In this document: piece by piece, positions 1-10,753 of the stretch
Position numbering within the stretch: position 1 is the first letter of the stretch
Layout: each line of letters opens with the position of its first letter
Origin: Leptasterias polaris
Lineage: Eukaryota; Echinodermata; Asteroidea; Forcipulatida; Asteriidae
Assembly (NCBI GenBank): GCA_037783415.1
Contig: JAZGTN010000119.1
Location: 4,720,001-4,784,000 of the forward strand
Reading direction: 5' to 3'
DNA length: 64,000 bases
The notes under the pieces: model-generated
What the model saw: the letters and a program-made list of their open reading frames with translations, nothing else
What the model was told of the DNA's origin: nothing
Database searches by the model: none
Translations under genes and position numbers: made by a program

Positions 1-10
1 AATGTCCTTG

Positions 11-206
11 TGTGTTTTGGATGTCCAAACAAATAACTTTTTAAGAAGATATTTCAAACAATAATTGTGCGACTTGCATGATTGGGGTGACGGGTCATGT
101 CATTCTAAAATGGCGGCTCCCACATCGCGGAAAGTAAGTCGCACAATTGAATTATTGTTTGAAATATCTTTAAAAAAAGTTATTGTTTGAACATCCAAAA
201 CACACA
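11..206. repeat. Inverted repeat with ~65-70-bp arms (foldback fragment)
   Basis: The left arm (about 11-75) and the right arm (about 136-206) are reverse complements with a few mismatches; both contain GATATTTCAAACAATAATT-type sequence and GTGTGTTTTGGATGT. About 60 bp of unpaired sequence lies between. This looks like a MITE-style hairpin. The left arm begins near the window edge, so the outer end may be missing. An open frame crossing it on the minus strand is not taken as a gene. Confidence 0.7.
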
Positions 207-1211
207 AAAAAGTCACAAGGCAAGCTAAGACTAAGAGCTTAGTGAACACATTTAGCTGGTCGGAGGAAGTCCAGAGTATTGGCACTAAAATAAATGGGGC
301 TAGATCCGTTAGCGCACAGACAGAGAAGATTAGCCCCGCTTGAATTGTGTGGGCCAAGTCAGCAAGCCTTGGCCGGCTACACACTGTGAAGTGGCGCGGC
401 TGAGTGGGGCTGCCTAGATTAAAAGATATGAATTGAAAATAAAAAAATAAAAATGTACGTACCCTTTAGGCTTTACATACAGACGAGTGAATCTCATGAG
501 TCATAAGATTTTCGAGTCGAATAGCTTTTATTTCGCCTTGTCGGATGTACTCTGACTTAGTCCTTTTCACATTTTTCTGTGTGTTGTGTGTGCGTTTTAC
601 TAACCGCACTAATCTCCGAGAGTTCTACCTCGTTGATTTGTGTTTATACCGTGTACGTAAAATTTAACATACTGAAAATAAATACATACACAGTACATAC
701 ATGTACATACATACATACATGTATATACTTACATACCGTACATAAACACGTACATCATTATAATAATAAACGCCCTCTACCGAAACTTCGACATTAACAG
801 CCGATGAGGAGAAAGGGGGAGGGGGAGGGGGGGGGGGGGGAGGGTGGGGGGGGGGGGGGGGGGGGGGGGGGGTAGATGAGGCGGCCTAGCCTCGAAGGGG
901 AGGGGTGTGGTAAAACAAATGCACTGGTACAAGTTCATCAAGAAACAGTATTTTGAGCACCCTCATTTTTCTTTGGGTGGGATTAGGCTGGTGTGACAGG
1001 AAAAAAAGTTCTTAATTGTTTTGGAGGGGAGAATAAGGGGGGGGGGGGGTGTGTTCACAGGAATCTGCCTAAGTAATACAAACTACGATTTATCAGAGTC
1101 TGCCCAGGGACTAGCCGGCAGACAAAATATACCCTGCCTTTTAATAAAGCAGGCAACCAGTCACAAACTGTGCAGCATGGTATTTGGGCTGTATGATGGT
1201 ACGCCTTTCCA
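207..1211. other. No recognisable gene; microsatellite and poly-G
   Basis: I see no supported gene here. It holds a degenerate ATAC/GTAC tetranucleotide stretch (about 683-735), the poly-G tract listed separately, and a shorter G-run near 1036-1050. Confidence 0.5.
814..872. repeat. G-rich homopolymer tract
   Basis: Nearly pure G for about 59 bases with a few A or T interruptions. It could form G-quadruplexes on the plus strand, and its true length may be uncertain because such tracts are hard to assemble. Confidence 0.9.
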
Positions 1212-1275
1212 GTAAGCAAAACTGTTTGGTGCTTAGTAAATTTGTGCGCTTAAGCAGCTCTATGAAGTTGGGCAC
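1212..1275. mobile_element. Right-end remnant of a GGGCCCAATTTCATAGAGC-type MITE
   Basis: The stretch ending GCTTAAGCAGCTCTATGAAG, then TTGGGC, is the reverse complement of the MITE terminus seen at 3902 and 4800. The matching left end is not visible, so this copy is truncated. Confidence 0.6.
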
Positions 1276-1489
1276 AGGTCTTTAAAACAAAATCAAAACA
1301 AAGAGTCTTCTTTTCCTTTAACAATATTTATGTCGCAGTAATCATTGCTACAACCCTTGACGGTCTACAAGTGAAATATTCACATAAATTATTAGTTTGA
1401 TGGAAACATTTATAAACACTCTTTGACTTTTCCTTGAAAGTCACAAAGAAAAGGGCACTCCCAGCGTGGTTTTGTTTGTTTGGTTAACA

Positions 1490-2112
<623 letters not shown>

Positions 2113-2114
2113 AT

Positions 2115-2230
2115 TCTAGCCAACTGTTTCTTGTGTCAGATGGTGACATTGATGACTGGCAGGCACTCTGACTCTAGCCAACTGTTTCTTGTGTCAGATG
2201 GTGACATTGATGACTGGCAGGCACTCTGAC
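2115..2230. repeat. 58-bp perfect tandem duplication
   Basis: Units 2115-2172 and 2173-2230, both starting TCTAGCCAACTGTTTCTTG, look identical. The duplication directly follows the zinc-finger pseudogene and precedes a poly-C tract. Confidence 0.9.
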
Positions 2231-2256
2231 TCTAAGCAGCTCTGTGGTTCCCATCA

Positions 2257-2285
2257 CCCCCCCCCCCCCCCCCCCCCCCCCCCCC
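2257..2285. repeat. Poly-C tract
   Basis: An uninterrupted run of 29 C residues. Its length is likely variable. Confidence 0.95.
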
Positions 2286-2697
2286 ACTTGTACAAAACAA
2301 AGGTGTGATTTTCGATAGACAGCACTCGGTAAAGGGTTAAAACAACAAAATCAAAGCAAACCAAAGGTTCCTCTTTTTTGATTCTCACTGTTATTTTTAA
2401 TTCCATCTTATGAAAAGGCAATCTTCAGTATACAGCAGTAACTACTTAATCTATTCTAAACAAACTAATAAAAGAAAGAAAACAAAACTTGCTGAACACA
2501 TAACTTTTATAAATAAATAGTTCCTGATAGATGTCAAATTAACACATGACTTTGGTTTTGGTTTTGAGCTGCCTCATAATTTCTTAACGTTTTCCACCAG
2601 CCAAGTATTTATGTAATCACACGAGCAAGGAATTTGAGAAACTGCAATATGTCATACACACACAACATATAGTTTTGCATTCAAGGGAAGGTATGCA

Positions 2698-2826
2698 TTA
2701 AAATTAATGGCAATGCAAATTTACTCGGTTGGAAGTAAAGCAGCTTTCGATAGTATAAAGCTTTTTGAGAATCATTTCACTTCGAAGTAATGTTGTTATG
2801 GAAAAAGATATCAGGTTTTATGCACC
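2698..2826 (+). repeat. Dispersed repeat, shared with 52018-52145
   Basis: The segment with ATTAATGGCAAT, AGCAGCTTTC, GTATAAAGC and CATTTCACTT matches 52018-52145 over about 128 bp in the same orientation at roughly 75-80 percent by eye. It has no coding potential; this is an interspersed repeat of unknown class. Confidence 0.7.
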
Positions 2827-3005
2827 ATACATCCCCGTACCAAAATGTAGAGACCCACCATTTGTGTCAGAATGATGTAATCAGATGTTGACAAATTTTG
2901 CACTGGAAGGGTATCCAATACAATGGCAATTTAAATTCATTTTAATATGAGGTTAAAGAGCACAAAAGCCGAATAAGGTAGGCTATTAACTAATCTAATA
3001 TTACT

Positions 3006-3275
3006 TGAAATACTTGACAATTAATAATGTTATAAACTCAAAAATCAAAGGCACAAGAGCTTCAATCAAGGTCAGTGTACATGTAGTGGTCAGTGAGTAC
3101 ATCTAAGAACGTTAAAGAGCAGAAACACATTTGCATTTATTGAAATACTTGACAATTAATAATGTTATAAACTCAAAAATCAAAGGCACAAGAGCTTCAA
3201 TCAAGGTCAGTGTACATGTAGTGGTCAGTGAGTACATCTAAGAACGTTAAAGAGCAGAAACACATTTGCATTTAT
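3006..3275. repeat. 135-bp tandem duplication
   Basis: Units 3006-3140 and 3141-3275 start TGAAATACTTGACAATTAAT and are apparently identical, indicating a recent event. No coding content. Confidence 0.95.
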
Positions 3276-3901
3276 TAATTTAATTACTAAAAATAGTTAG
3301 TGGCCTGACGTTTTGACCCTAGCAGAGTCTTTCTTGAAGGCTAAAAAGTTCATTTCTTTCATGAAGTTAGGATTATGAGTTAATTGAGAAGACCTTCCCA
3401 GCATTCATTTCTGAAAGAAAAAAGTTTTCTCTGGAAGTTGCAAAAGAATGTATCTTTTGTGGATGCTTGACTAATGACTTCAAGATCGGCTTTTCTCTAA
3501 TCAGGGATGTGATAGGCTGTTGAAAAAAAACCTTGGAACTGTGAGTGCAAAGCACGAAACCTTGCGAGCATGAAACCCACTACTATACATTTATCTTTGG
3601 TTTTAAAAGCCCTACTCTGCAATCTGTGGACGTTCTATATTGTTTTATTATTATTTGTTTATGAGTTTGATCTTACAATAAACAAATATAAAAAATTATC
3701 ATTATTATAATTGTTTGTATTTTTTCTTTTTTTGTGGGGGGCAACAAAAACGGATTTCCGGTTAAAAACAGAGAAATCACATCCCTGCCAATGTTGACCA
3801 AATGATGGAATGTCCAATAAATATTTTGAGAGAAGGCTTTTTCACAAAAGTCAGAAACAAATCATTTTATTCATTGTCTGATTCAGGTAAGAACATAATC
3901 A

Positions 3902-4798
3902 GGGCCCAATTTCATAGAGCTGCTTAAGCACAAAAAGTAGCTAAGCACAAAAAGTAGCTAAGCACAAAAAGTAGCTAAGCACAAAAAGTAGCTAAGCACA
4001 AAAAGTAGCTAAGCACAAAAAGTAGCTAAGCACAAAAAGTAGCTAAGCACAAAAAGTAGCTAAGCACAAAAAGTAGCTAAGCACAAAAAGTAGCTAAGCA
4101 CAAAAAGTAGCTAAGCACAAAAAGTAGCTAAGCACAAAAAGTAGCTAAGCACAAAAAGTAGCTAAGCACAAAAAGTAGCTAAGCACAAAAAGTAGCTAAG
4201 CACAAAAAGTAGCTAAGCACAAAAAGTAGCTAAGCACAAAAAGTAGCTAAGCACAAAAAGTAGCTAAGCACAAAAAGTAGCTAAGCACAAAAAGTAGCTA
4301 AGCACAAAAAGTAGCTAAGCACAAAAAGTAGCTAAGCACAAAAAGTAGCTAAGCACAAAAAGTAGCTAAGCACAAAAAGTAGCTAAGCACAAAAAGTAGC
4401 TAAGCACAAAAAGTAGCTAAGCACAAAAAGTAGCTAAGCACAAAAAGTAGCTAAGCACAAAAAGTAGCTAAGCACAAAAAGTAGCTAAGCACAAAAAGTA
4501 GCTAAGCACAAAAAGTAGCTAAGCACAAAAAGTAGCTAAGCACAAAAAGTAGCTAAGCACAAAAAGTAGCTAAGCACAAAAAGTAGCTAAGCACAAAATA
4601 ATTAAGCTTACCAGAATAAGGTTGTATAATTGGTTTGCGCTAACACCAATTTTGTTCTTTGAGAACTGTCTGCAGAATATGGTTACCAGCCAAAATAACG
4701 TCACATGTAACATTTATGACTGTATCCAGCTCCTTTTCGTTAGGCAGAAACTTGTTCAGCAATATTTCCTGCTTAAGCAGTTCTTTGAAATTGGGTCC
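3902..4798. mobile_element. MITE with an internally amplified 17-bp satellite
   Basis: The left end GGGCCCAATTTCATAGAGC (from 3903) and the right end around 4770-4798 (…GCAGTTCTTTGAAATTGGG) are inverted repeats of about 28 bp. Between them lie the 17-bp array (3925-4598) and about 170 bp of unique interior. The same terminus occurs at 1246-1275, 4802-4830 and both ends of 46434-46592, so this is a repeated family. The array begins within the left terminal repeat, so the satellite appears to have grown from the element's own subterminal sequence. Confidence 0.75.
3925..4598. repeat. 17-bp satellite, about 39.6 copies
   Basis: Perfectly regular head-to-tail copies of TAAGCACAAAAAGTAGC over 674 bp, with no divergence seen until the final unit. 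The homogeneity implies very recent amplification or an assembly-sensitive variable array. It contains no spacers of changing sequence, so it is not a CRISPR array. Confidence 0.97.
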
Positions 4799-4801
4799 TG
4801 A

Positions 4802-4850
4802 GCTCAATTTCATAGAGCTGCTTAAGCACAAAAACTAACTAAGCACAAAA
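4802..4850. mobile_element. Second partial MITE terminus
   Basis: CTCAATTTCATAGAGCTGC followed by TTAAGCACAAAAACTAAC repeats the left end of the neighbouring MITE, including one diverged 17-bp unit. No right end follows, so it is truncated. Confidence 0.6.
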
Positions 4851-4996
4851 CAATTATGAGCCAATCTTTAAATGACTTCCAAATGTGAGTTACATGTATT
4901 TGATGTTTTTACTTGGTTATGAACGTGTCGCTGAAACATGAATTAAAACAATTTATTCCAGACTCTCAAAGGTGGGCAAATTACACATACCTCCAT

Positions 4997-7900
4997 TTAA
5001 ATGGCTTGTTTCTGAGTACCCTTTCCTAAAAAACCACAAACATTTGGTTTTGGATCAGTGTGAGTTCGATGATGGCCAGTAAGAATGCGCTTATAATTAA
5101 AACATTCTCCACAAATGTCACAAACAAATGGTTTCTCTCCAGTGTGGAGTCTCTTGTGTGCATTTAGACCTCCTTTTTGAGGAAATGCTTTTCCACAAAT
5201 GTCACAAACAAAAGGTTTCTCTCCAGTGTGGATTCTCTGGTGGCCGGTAAGGGTGGTTTTGAGTGAAAAAGCTTTCCCACACAAGTCACAAACGAATGGT
5301 TTCTCCCCAGTGTGGATTCTCTTGTGGCCGGTAAGGGATGTTTTGAGTGAAAAAGCTTTCCCACAAAAGTCACAAACATATGGTTTCTCTCCAGTGTGGA
5401 CACGCTGATGGGTGGTCAGGCGATGTTTTCGTGAAAAGGCTCTTCCACAAACACCACAAGCAAACGGCTTGTGTAAAGTGTGAACACGCTGATGAATGCT
5501 TAGGTTACGCTTACTTGCAAATGATTTTTCACAAATATCACAAACAAATACTTTCTTTCCAGAGTGGACAAGCTGATGGGAGGTCAGGAGACATTTTTGT
5601 GAAAAGGCTTTTCCACAAACATCACAAACAAATGCTTTCTCTCCAGTGTGGACATGCTCATGTTCTCTAAGGTTCTGTTCACAATCGAAGGCTTCCCCGC
5701 AAATGTCACATACAAAATGTTTCTCTCCAGTGTGGACACGCTGAAGGGTGGTCAGGTTACACTTTAGTTCCAATGTTTTTTCACAAATGTCACAAACAAG
5801 AGGTTTCTCTTCAGTGTGGACAAGATGAAGGGTGTTCAAGTTATTTTTTGGTAAGAAGGCTTTTCCACAAAAGTCACATACAGAAGATTTCTCTCCAGTG
5901 TGGACACACTGATGCTTGGCCAAAGTCTTTTTAGAAGAGCAGGCTTTTCCACAAATTTTACAGGCAAATCGCTTCAAACCAGTGTGGATTCTCTGGTGAC
6001 CGGTAAGGGTGGTTTTGAGTGAAAATGCTTTCCCACACAAGTCACAAACGAATGGTTTCTCCCCAGTGTGGATTCTCTTGTGGCCGGTAAGGGACGTTTT
6101 TAGTGAAAAAGCTTTCCCACAAAAGTCACAAACATATGGTTTCTCTCCAGTATGGATACGCTGATGGGTGGTCAGGCGATGTTTTCGTGAAAAGGCTCTT
6201 CCACAAACACCACAAGCAAACGGTTTGTGTAAAGTGTGAACACGCTGATGAATGTTTAGGTTACGCTTACTTGCGAATGATTTGTCACAAATATCACAAA
6301 CAAATACTTTCTTCCCAGAGTGGACAAGCTGATGGGAGGTCAGGAGACATTTTTGTGAAAAGGCTTTTCCACAAACATCACAAACAAATGCTTTCTCTCC
6401 AGTGTGGACATGCTCATGTTCTCTAAGGTTCTGTTCACAATCGAAGGCTTCCCCGCAAATGTCACATACAAAATGTTTCTCTCCAGTGTGGACACGCTGA
6501 AGGGTGGTCAGGTTACACTTTAGTTCCAATGTTTTTTCACAAATGTCACAAACAAGAGGTTTCTCTTCAGTGTGGACAAGATGAAGGGTGTTCAAGTTAT
6601 TTTTTGGTAAGAAGGCTTTTCCACAAAAGTCACATACAGAAGATTTCTCTCCAGTGTGGACACACTGATGCTTGGCCAAAGTCTTTTTAGAAGAGCAGGC
6701 TTTTCCACAAATTTTACAGGCAAATCGCTTCAAACCAGTGTGGATTCTCTGGTGACCGGTAAGGGTGGTTTTGAGTGAAAATGCTTTCCCACACAAGTCA
6801 CAAACGAATGGTTTCTCCCCAGTGTGGATTCTCTTGTGGCCGGTAAGGGACGTTTTTAGTGAAAAAGCTTTCCCACAAAAGTCACAAACATATGGTTTCT
6901 CTCCAGTATGGATACGCTGATGGGTGGTCAGGCGATGTTTTCGTGAAAAGGCTCTTCCACAAACACCACAAGCAAACGGTTTGTGTAAAGTGTGAACACG
7001 CTGATGAATGTTTAGGTTACGCTTACTTGCGAATGATTTGTCACAAATATCACAAACAAATACTTTCTTCCCAGAGTGGACAAGCTGATGGGAGGTCAGG
7101 AGACATTTTTGTGAAAAGGCTTTTCCACAAACATCACAAACAAATGCTTTCTCTCCAGTGTGGACATGCTCATGTTCTCTAAGGTTCTGTTCACAATCGA
7201 AGGCTTCCCCGCAAATGTCACGTACAAAATGTTTCTCTCCAGTGTGGACACGCTGAAGGGTGGTCAGGTTACACTTTAGTTCCAATGTTTTTTCACAAAT
7301 GTCACAAACAAGAGGTTTCTCTTCAGTGTGGACAAGATGAAGGGTGTTCAAGTTATTTTTTGGTAAGAAGGCTTTTCCACAAAAGTCACATACAGAAGAT
7401 TTCTCTCCAGTGTGGACACACTGATGCTTGGCCAAAGTCTTTTTAGAAGAGCAGGCTTTTCCACAAATTTTACAGGCAAATCGCTTCAAACCAGTGTGGA
7501 TTCTCTGGTGACCGGTAAGGGTGGTTTTGAGTGAAAATGCTTTCCCACACAAGTCACAAACGAATGGTTTCTCCCCAGTGTGGATTCTCTTGTGGCCGGT
7601 AAGGGACGTTTTTAGTGAAAAAGCTTTCCCACAAAAGTCACAAACATATGGTTTCTCTCCAGTGTGGATACGCTGATGGGTGGTCAGGCGATGTTTTCGT
7701 GAAAAGGCTCTTCCACAAACACCACAAGCAAACGGTTTGTGTAAAGTGTGAACACGCTGATGAATGTTTAGGTTACGCTTACTTGCAAATGATTTGTCAC
7801 AAATATCACACACGAACAATTTCTCTCCCGTGTGGGCACGCTTATGGGTGGTCAGGCAATGTTTTTGTGAAAATACTTTCCCACAAACATCACAACCATA

Positions 7901-8179
7901 TAGCTTTTGCAAAGTGTGAGTTCTGTGATGGTCAGTGAGTAAATGCTTATCAGTAAAACGTTCTCCACAAATGTCACAAACAAATGGTCTCTCTTCAGTG
8001 TGGAGCCTTTGGTGCTCTCTCAGTCTGTATTCAAGTGGGAAAGATTTTCCACAAATGTCACAGACAAATTCTTCCAGTGACTTCCAAATATGGGTTGTTC
8101 GATGTTTTTCCAGTTGACCTTTTTTGGAGTAGGTTGCCCCACATAAGTCACAAATAAACATCTCCTCTAGAGAGCTCAT
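4997..8179 (-). CDS. Polydactyl C2H2 zinc-finger protein (37 fingers)
   Basis: An uninterrupted 1,060-codon frame encodes a Krüppel-type C2H2 protein, a class that binds DNA in the nucleus; no target is inferable. The ATG at 8179 (MSSLEEM) is directly preceded by an in-frame TAA, so translation of this exon most likely starts there. I count 37 fingers with TGEKP-like linkers from residue 8 to about 1045, then a degenerate finger lacking its second cysteine (VCGFLGK). Residues 122-373, 374-625 and 626-877 are nearly identical nine-finger blocks, with four more fingers of the same block after them. In each block two fingers have leucine in place of the first zinc-binding histidine (NNLNTLHLVH, CNLTTLQRVH), and in the first block one finger has arginine for its first cysteine (FVRDIC). 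No KRAB, SCAN, BTB or other effector domain is visible. The single long exon, uneven finger decay and flanking pseudogenes fit a fast-evolving family. Confidence 0.85.
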   Translation of the reverse strand: MSSLEEMFICDLCGATYSKKGQLEKHRTTHIWKSLEEFVCDICGKSFPLEYRLREHQRLHTEERPFVCDICGERFTDKHLLTDHHRTHTLQKLYGCDVCGKVFSQKHCLTTHKRAHTGEKLFVCDICDKSFASKRNLNIHQRVHTLHKPFACGVCGRAFSRKHRLTTHQRIHTGEKPYVCDFCGKAFSLKTSLTGHKRIHTGEKPFVCDLCGKAFSLKTTLTGHQRIHTGLKRFACKICGKACSSKKTLAKHQCVHTGEKSSVCDFCGKAFLPKNNLNTLHLVHTEEKPLVCDICEKTLELKCNLTTLQRVHTGEKHFVRDICGEAFDCEQNLREHEHVHTGEKAFVCDVCGKAFSQKCLLTSHQLVHSGKKVFVCDICDKSFASKRNLNIHQRVHTLHKPFACGVCGRAFSRKHRLTTHQRIHTGEKPYVCDFCGKAFSLKTSLTGHKRIHTGEKPFVCDLCGKAFSLKTTLTGHQRIHTGLKRFACKICGKACSSKKTLAKHQCVHTGEKSSVCDFCGKAFLPKNNLNTLHLVHTEEKPLVCDICEKTLELKCNLTTLQRVHTGEKHFVCDICGEAFDCEQNLREHEHVHTGEKAFVCDVCGKAFSQKCLLTSHQLVHSGKKVFVCDICDKSFASKRNLNIHQRVHTLHKPFACGVCGRAFSRKHRLTTHQRIHTGEKPYVCDFCGKAFSLKTSLTGHKRIHTGEKPFVCDLCGKAFSLKTTLTGHQRIHTGLKRFACKICGKACSSKKTLAKHQCVHTGEKSSVCDFCGKAFLPKNNLNTLHLVHTEEKPLVCDICEKTLELKCNLTTLQRVHTGEKHFVCDICGEAFDCEQNLREHEHVHTGEKAFVCDVCGKAFSQKCLLTSHQLVHSGKKVFVCDICEKSFASKRNLSIHQRVHTLHKPFACGVCGRAFSRKHRLTTHQRVHTGEKPYVCDFCGKAFSLKTSLTGHKRIHTGEKPFVCDLCGKAFSLKTTLTGHQRIHTGEKPFVCDICGKAFPQKGGLNAHKRLHTGEKPFVCDICGECFNYKRILTGHHRTHTDPKPNVCGFLGKGTQKQAI
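5549..7816 (-). repeat. Three 756-bp higher-order zinc-finger repeats
   Basis: Units 7816-7061, 7060-6305 and 6304-5549 (in gene order) are each 252 codons and nearly identical even at third positions. A diverged partial fourth unit follows down to about 5213. The period is a multiple of three and of the 84-bp finger unit, so the frame is kept. This points to recent unequal crossing-over or gene conversion. Confidence 0.95.
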
Positions 8180-8282
8180 TTAATTACTTGTCAAATTGTT
8201 TTTAAGTGACAATGGTAGACAGATAACCCTTACATTTACTCAAAAGCATGGAAATGTGTCTTGGTGGAAGACTGTAGATTCA

Positions 8283-8615
8283 TGAGTGGCCGAGAATGGT
8301 TTTCCCCAAACCTCACAAGAAATGCCTTTTCTCTAGTGTGGGTACGATGATGGATGGTCAGGTTAGTCTGATATGATTTTTTTTCCCCACAAATGTCACA
8401 AATAAACGGTTTCTCTCCAGTGTGAGTTCGGTGATGGCCAATAAGAATGTGGATATAATGAAAACAACGTTCACCACAAATGTCACACGTAAATGGCTTC
8501 TACCCTATGTAGACTCTCTGGTGTGTACTAACACTACCTTTTTGAGATAATGTTTTACCACAAACATCACAAAAAATGTGTTTTTCTCCAGTGTGTTCCA
8601 GCTGGTCATCTTTAT
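8283..8615 (-). pseudogene. Degenerate C2H2 zinc-finger segment
   Basis: The minus-strand frame encodes fingers with FTCDICGERCFHYIHILIGH and FICDICGEKKSYQTNLTIHH joined by HTGEKPF. The linker before them contains an in-frame TAG (VYIG-stop-KPF), and the following finger has lost its cysteines (FLVRFGENHSRP). It lies 100 bp upstream of the intact zinc-finger start in the same orientation. It could be an old 5' extension of that gene or a separate dead paralogue. Confidence 0.7.
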
Positions 8616-8619
8616 AGTA

Positions 8620-9054
8620 ATTGCACATTTGCGAAGTCTTGGTTCAAGACCAACCCTTGTGTTCTTAATGTTCTTCCTTTAAGCTTAGTGTCAAAGTTCA
8701 TGGTTGTTGTAGATTTAAAAGCTCACAGTATTACATTTCTCCTACCTGCAGATAAAGAAGAAAAATAGAAAACACTAAGCCTATTAGTCCATGACACTAC
8801 ATGTAGGTTTGGGAAGTTAAATGCACATAATGTAATAGTAATCCCTGTAGTCACTGTTTAAATTTTCCGAAAATGGTTGTAAGTTATTTGTTTAACATTC
8901 GCTTGTAAAATATTTGTTTAATTGTCTTACAAAAACAAAATTATTTTACTTTTCTTTTGTGGTGGTAGAATAGGAATTAATTTTACTTGCTTTTTATTTA
9001 CTCATTTTCAATTTTAAGTATTTTTTTGTAACCAACTTTAGATAATTATAAAGA
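8620..9054. other. No recognisable gene
   Basis: AT-rich non-coding sequence; nothing found. Confidence 0.5.
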
Positions 9055-9094
9055 GCCTCTCCCGTTGTCAGGGCGCCTCTCCCGTTGTCAGGGC
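9055..9094. repeat. 20-bp tandem duplication
   Basis: GCCTCTCCCGTTGTCAGGGC occurs twice head to tail at 9055-9074 and 9075-9094. Confidence 0.95.
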
Positions 9095-9180
9095 ACTAAC
9101 ATAAATTTTTGTGCCCTCACTTTGTGATTGACATTAATAAATCGCTCAAAGTTTTACACAGCGACTCTGTTGAAATTATT

Positions 9181-9340
9181 GGGTGGTGACTATGTCGCTG
9201 GCGTTTTTCAGAGAGGCAAGTTTGTATGTGAGGAGACACGTTGTATTGGACGACTTTGCTGGGTGGTGACTATGTCGCGGGCGTTTTTCAGAGAGGCAAG
9301 TTTGTATGTGAGGAGACACTTTGTATTGGACGACTTTGAT
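9181..9340. repeat. 80-bp tandem duplication followed by a G-run
   Basis: Units 9181-9260 and 9261-9340 start GGGTGGTGACTATGTCGC and differ at about three positions. The end (GACGACTTTGATGG) resembles the GCGACTTTG motifs of the element at 39905-40316. A G-run follows at about 9371-9386. Confidence 0.9.
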
Positions 9341-9386
9341 GGGATTTCTTTTACTTATTATTTTTTTAAAGGGGGGGGGGGGGGGC

Positions 9387-9999
9387 TGTGAGTTGACTGG
9401 CATGGCATTCAATTGGAATTGTGGGCACAAGTGTGTACATACATTCATGCCCTGCAACTTCAAATTCAAACTTAAATTCAAATCACTAAAAAGGGAGTGA
9501 CTAAAAAAATGCTTTAAAAAACCATCAAAGACCTCTTTGTATTATACTTTAAACTTAGACCCAGTAACTGGGGGCGTTGTAGTGTACTCCTTTTTTAGAA
9601 ATATTGACATCTTTGGACGTACTACGTACGATGATTTACACACCACAACGCCATGTCATCTTAATACTGGGATCTAAAGAAAGGGCAGACTTGACATTGT
9701 TTCTACAATGTGGATTTCAAATTATCGATTTGGAGCACAAACATTTTCGTGGGTACATTTAAATGCATGATGTTGCATCCGTGACATATTGGGAAACCTC
9801 TGCTGGTTGCCGGTCGGTAGATTATTAAAAATTTTGTTCATTTGGGGCTTTTTTTTGTGGCAAATTGAGGATCTTGTCATGAGATTAAAACATAATCTGG
9901 GGCGCTACCTAGCTAGAGTAGAACTAGAAAAATTTCGAAAAAAGGAGTGCTAATCCAAGGATATGTCGAAGTCGATTGCCTATATTTATGGCGATAAAA
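9387..9999. other. No recognisable gene
   Basis: Non-coding sequence with a short palindrome near 9620 (GTACTACGTACGATG). No gene supported. Confidence 0.4.
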
Positions 10000-10747
10000 A
10001 CAGTAACACTACTACTTCTACATCTACATCTACACTGGTACTCGGCAAAGTCCACTTCTGGATGTAAAAGCTGAGGTGAAGACTATGTGTGCGTGAAAAC
10101 AGGTGGAAAGTAAAAACAAAACTAGTTGGAGCTAATGGGTGTAGACGTGTGACCTAAAGACGTCCACTGATGGAGTTGTGATGACGTCTGCAGGTAGTGC
10201 GTTCCAGAGTCTGACTGCTGTGGGCATGAACGAAGGAGAATTTGTAGATATATCCTTAGAGGAATGAGTTGTAAGGAGCTGGTATTTTGCCGGGTGGTAG
10301 TTTCTGAGTCTAGTAGTACTAGTAGTATCGGACATAGTGGAGAAGTACTGGTCTCTGTCAACTGCGATAAGGCTGTGTGAAATTTTGTACAGCATTGTCT
10401 TAATTGCTGCTTCCCTTCTGGATTGGAGTGAAGTCCACTGCAGATTTTGAAGAGCTGTGGTGATACTCTCAGTACGGTTATGGATGTTAAGCACAAATCT
10501 GGCTGCCCTCTTCTGAATAGCTTCAATCTGGTTGATGGTGGTTTGGTGATGGGGGTTCCAGACAGTTGAGCAATATTCTAAGTTGGGTCTTACAAGGGAG
10601 ATGTAGGCCTGCTCTTTCAATTTTGGGTGGCACTTTCTTATAATATGTCTTCGCCTCCCTAGGTGGTAGTCAAAACTAATGTTGTTGGTATGGTGGAAGA
10701 CTTGCTTTACATGGCATTTGTCTGAATTGAACTTCATCTTCATCATA
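10000..10747 (-). pseudogene. LINE reverse transcriptase C-terminus (CR1/Jockey-like)
   Basis: A minus-strand frame of about 204 codons (10746-10132) encodes the C-terminal part of a non-LTR retrotransposon ORF2: MKFNSDKCHV (the FN..KC motif after the catalytic core), then VRPNLEYCSTVWNPHH, QKRAARFVLN and TAVRLWNALPADV. The catalytic YADD core is absent because the element is cut off at its 5' side, within a few bases of the inverted-repeat terminus at 10754. The likely 3' tail is a TGTAGA-type short repeat near 10010-10035. I infer that the large element beginning at 10754 broke this LINE, or that both meet at a rearrangement; the missing 5' part is not found at 29311. Confidence 0.85.
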
Positions 10748-10753
10748 CTACAA

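Larger units (their letters stand above)
2286..3901. other. No recognisable gene; repeats and a zinc-finger scrap
   Basis: AT-rich sequence without a supported gene apart from the repeats listed separately. A scrap at about 3790-3870 reads FVSDFCEKAFSQ on the minus strand, a last trace of a zinc finger. A weak minus-strand open frame near 3373-3555 has no finger signature I can trust. Confidence 0.5.

Noticed and set aside
100..384. 94-codon minus-strand frame with hydrophobic stretches
   Set aside because: It runs through a foldback repeat arm, and its composition follows from AT-rich sequence; no family recognised.
3925..4598. CRISPR-like regular array
   Set aside because: Units are contiguous 17-mers without variable spacers, in a eukaryotic MITE. 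It is a satellite.
5347..7938. Four 107-codon plus-strand frames with near-identical sequence
   Set aside because: They are the antisense of the zinc-finger repeats, recurring every 756 bp because the gene does.
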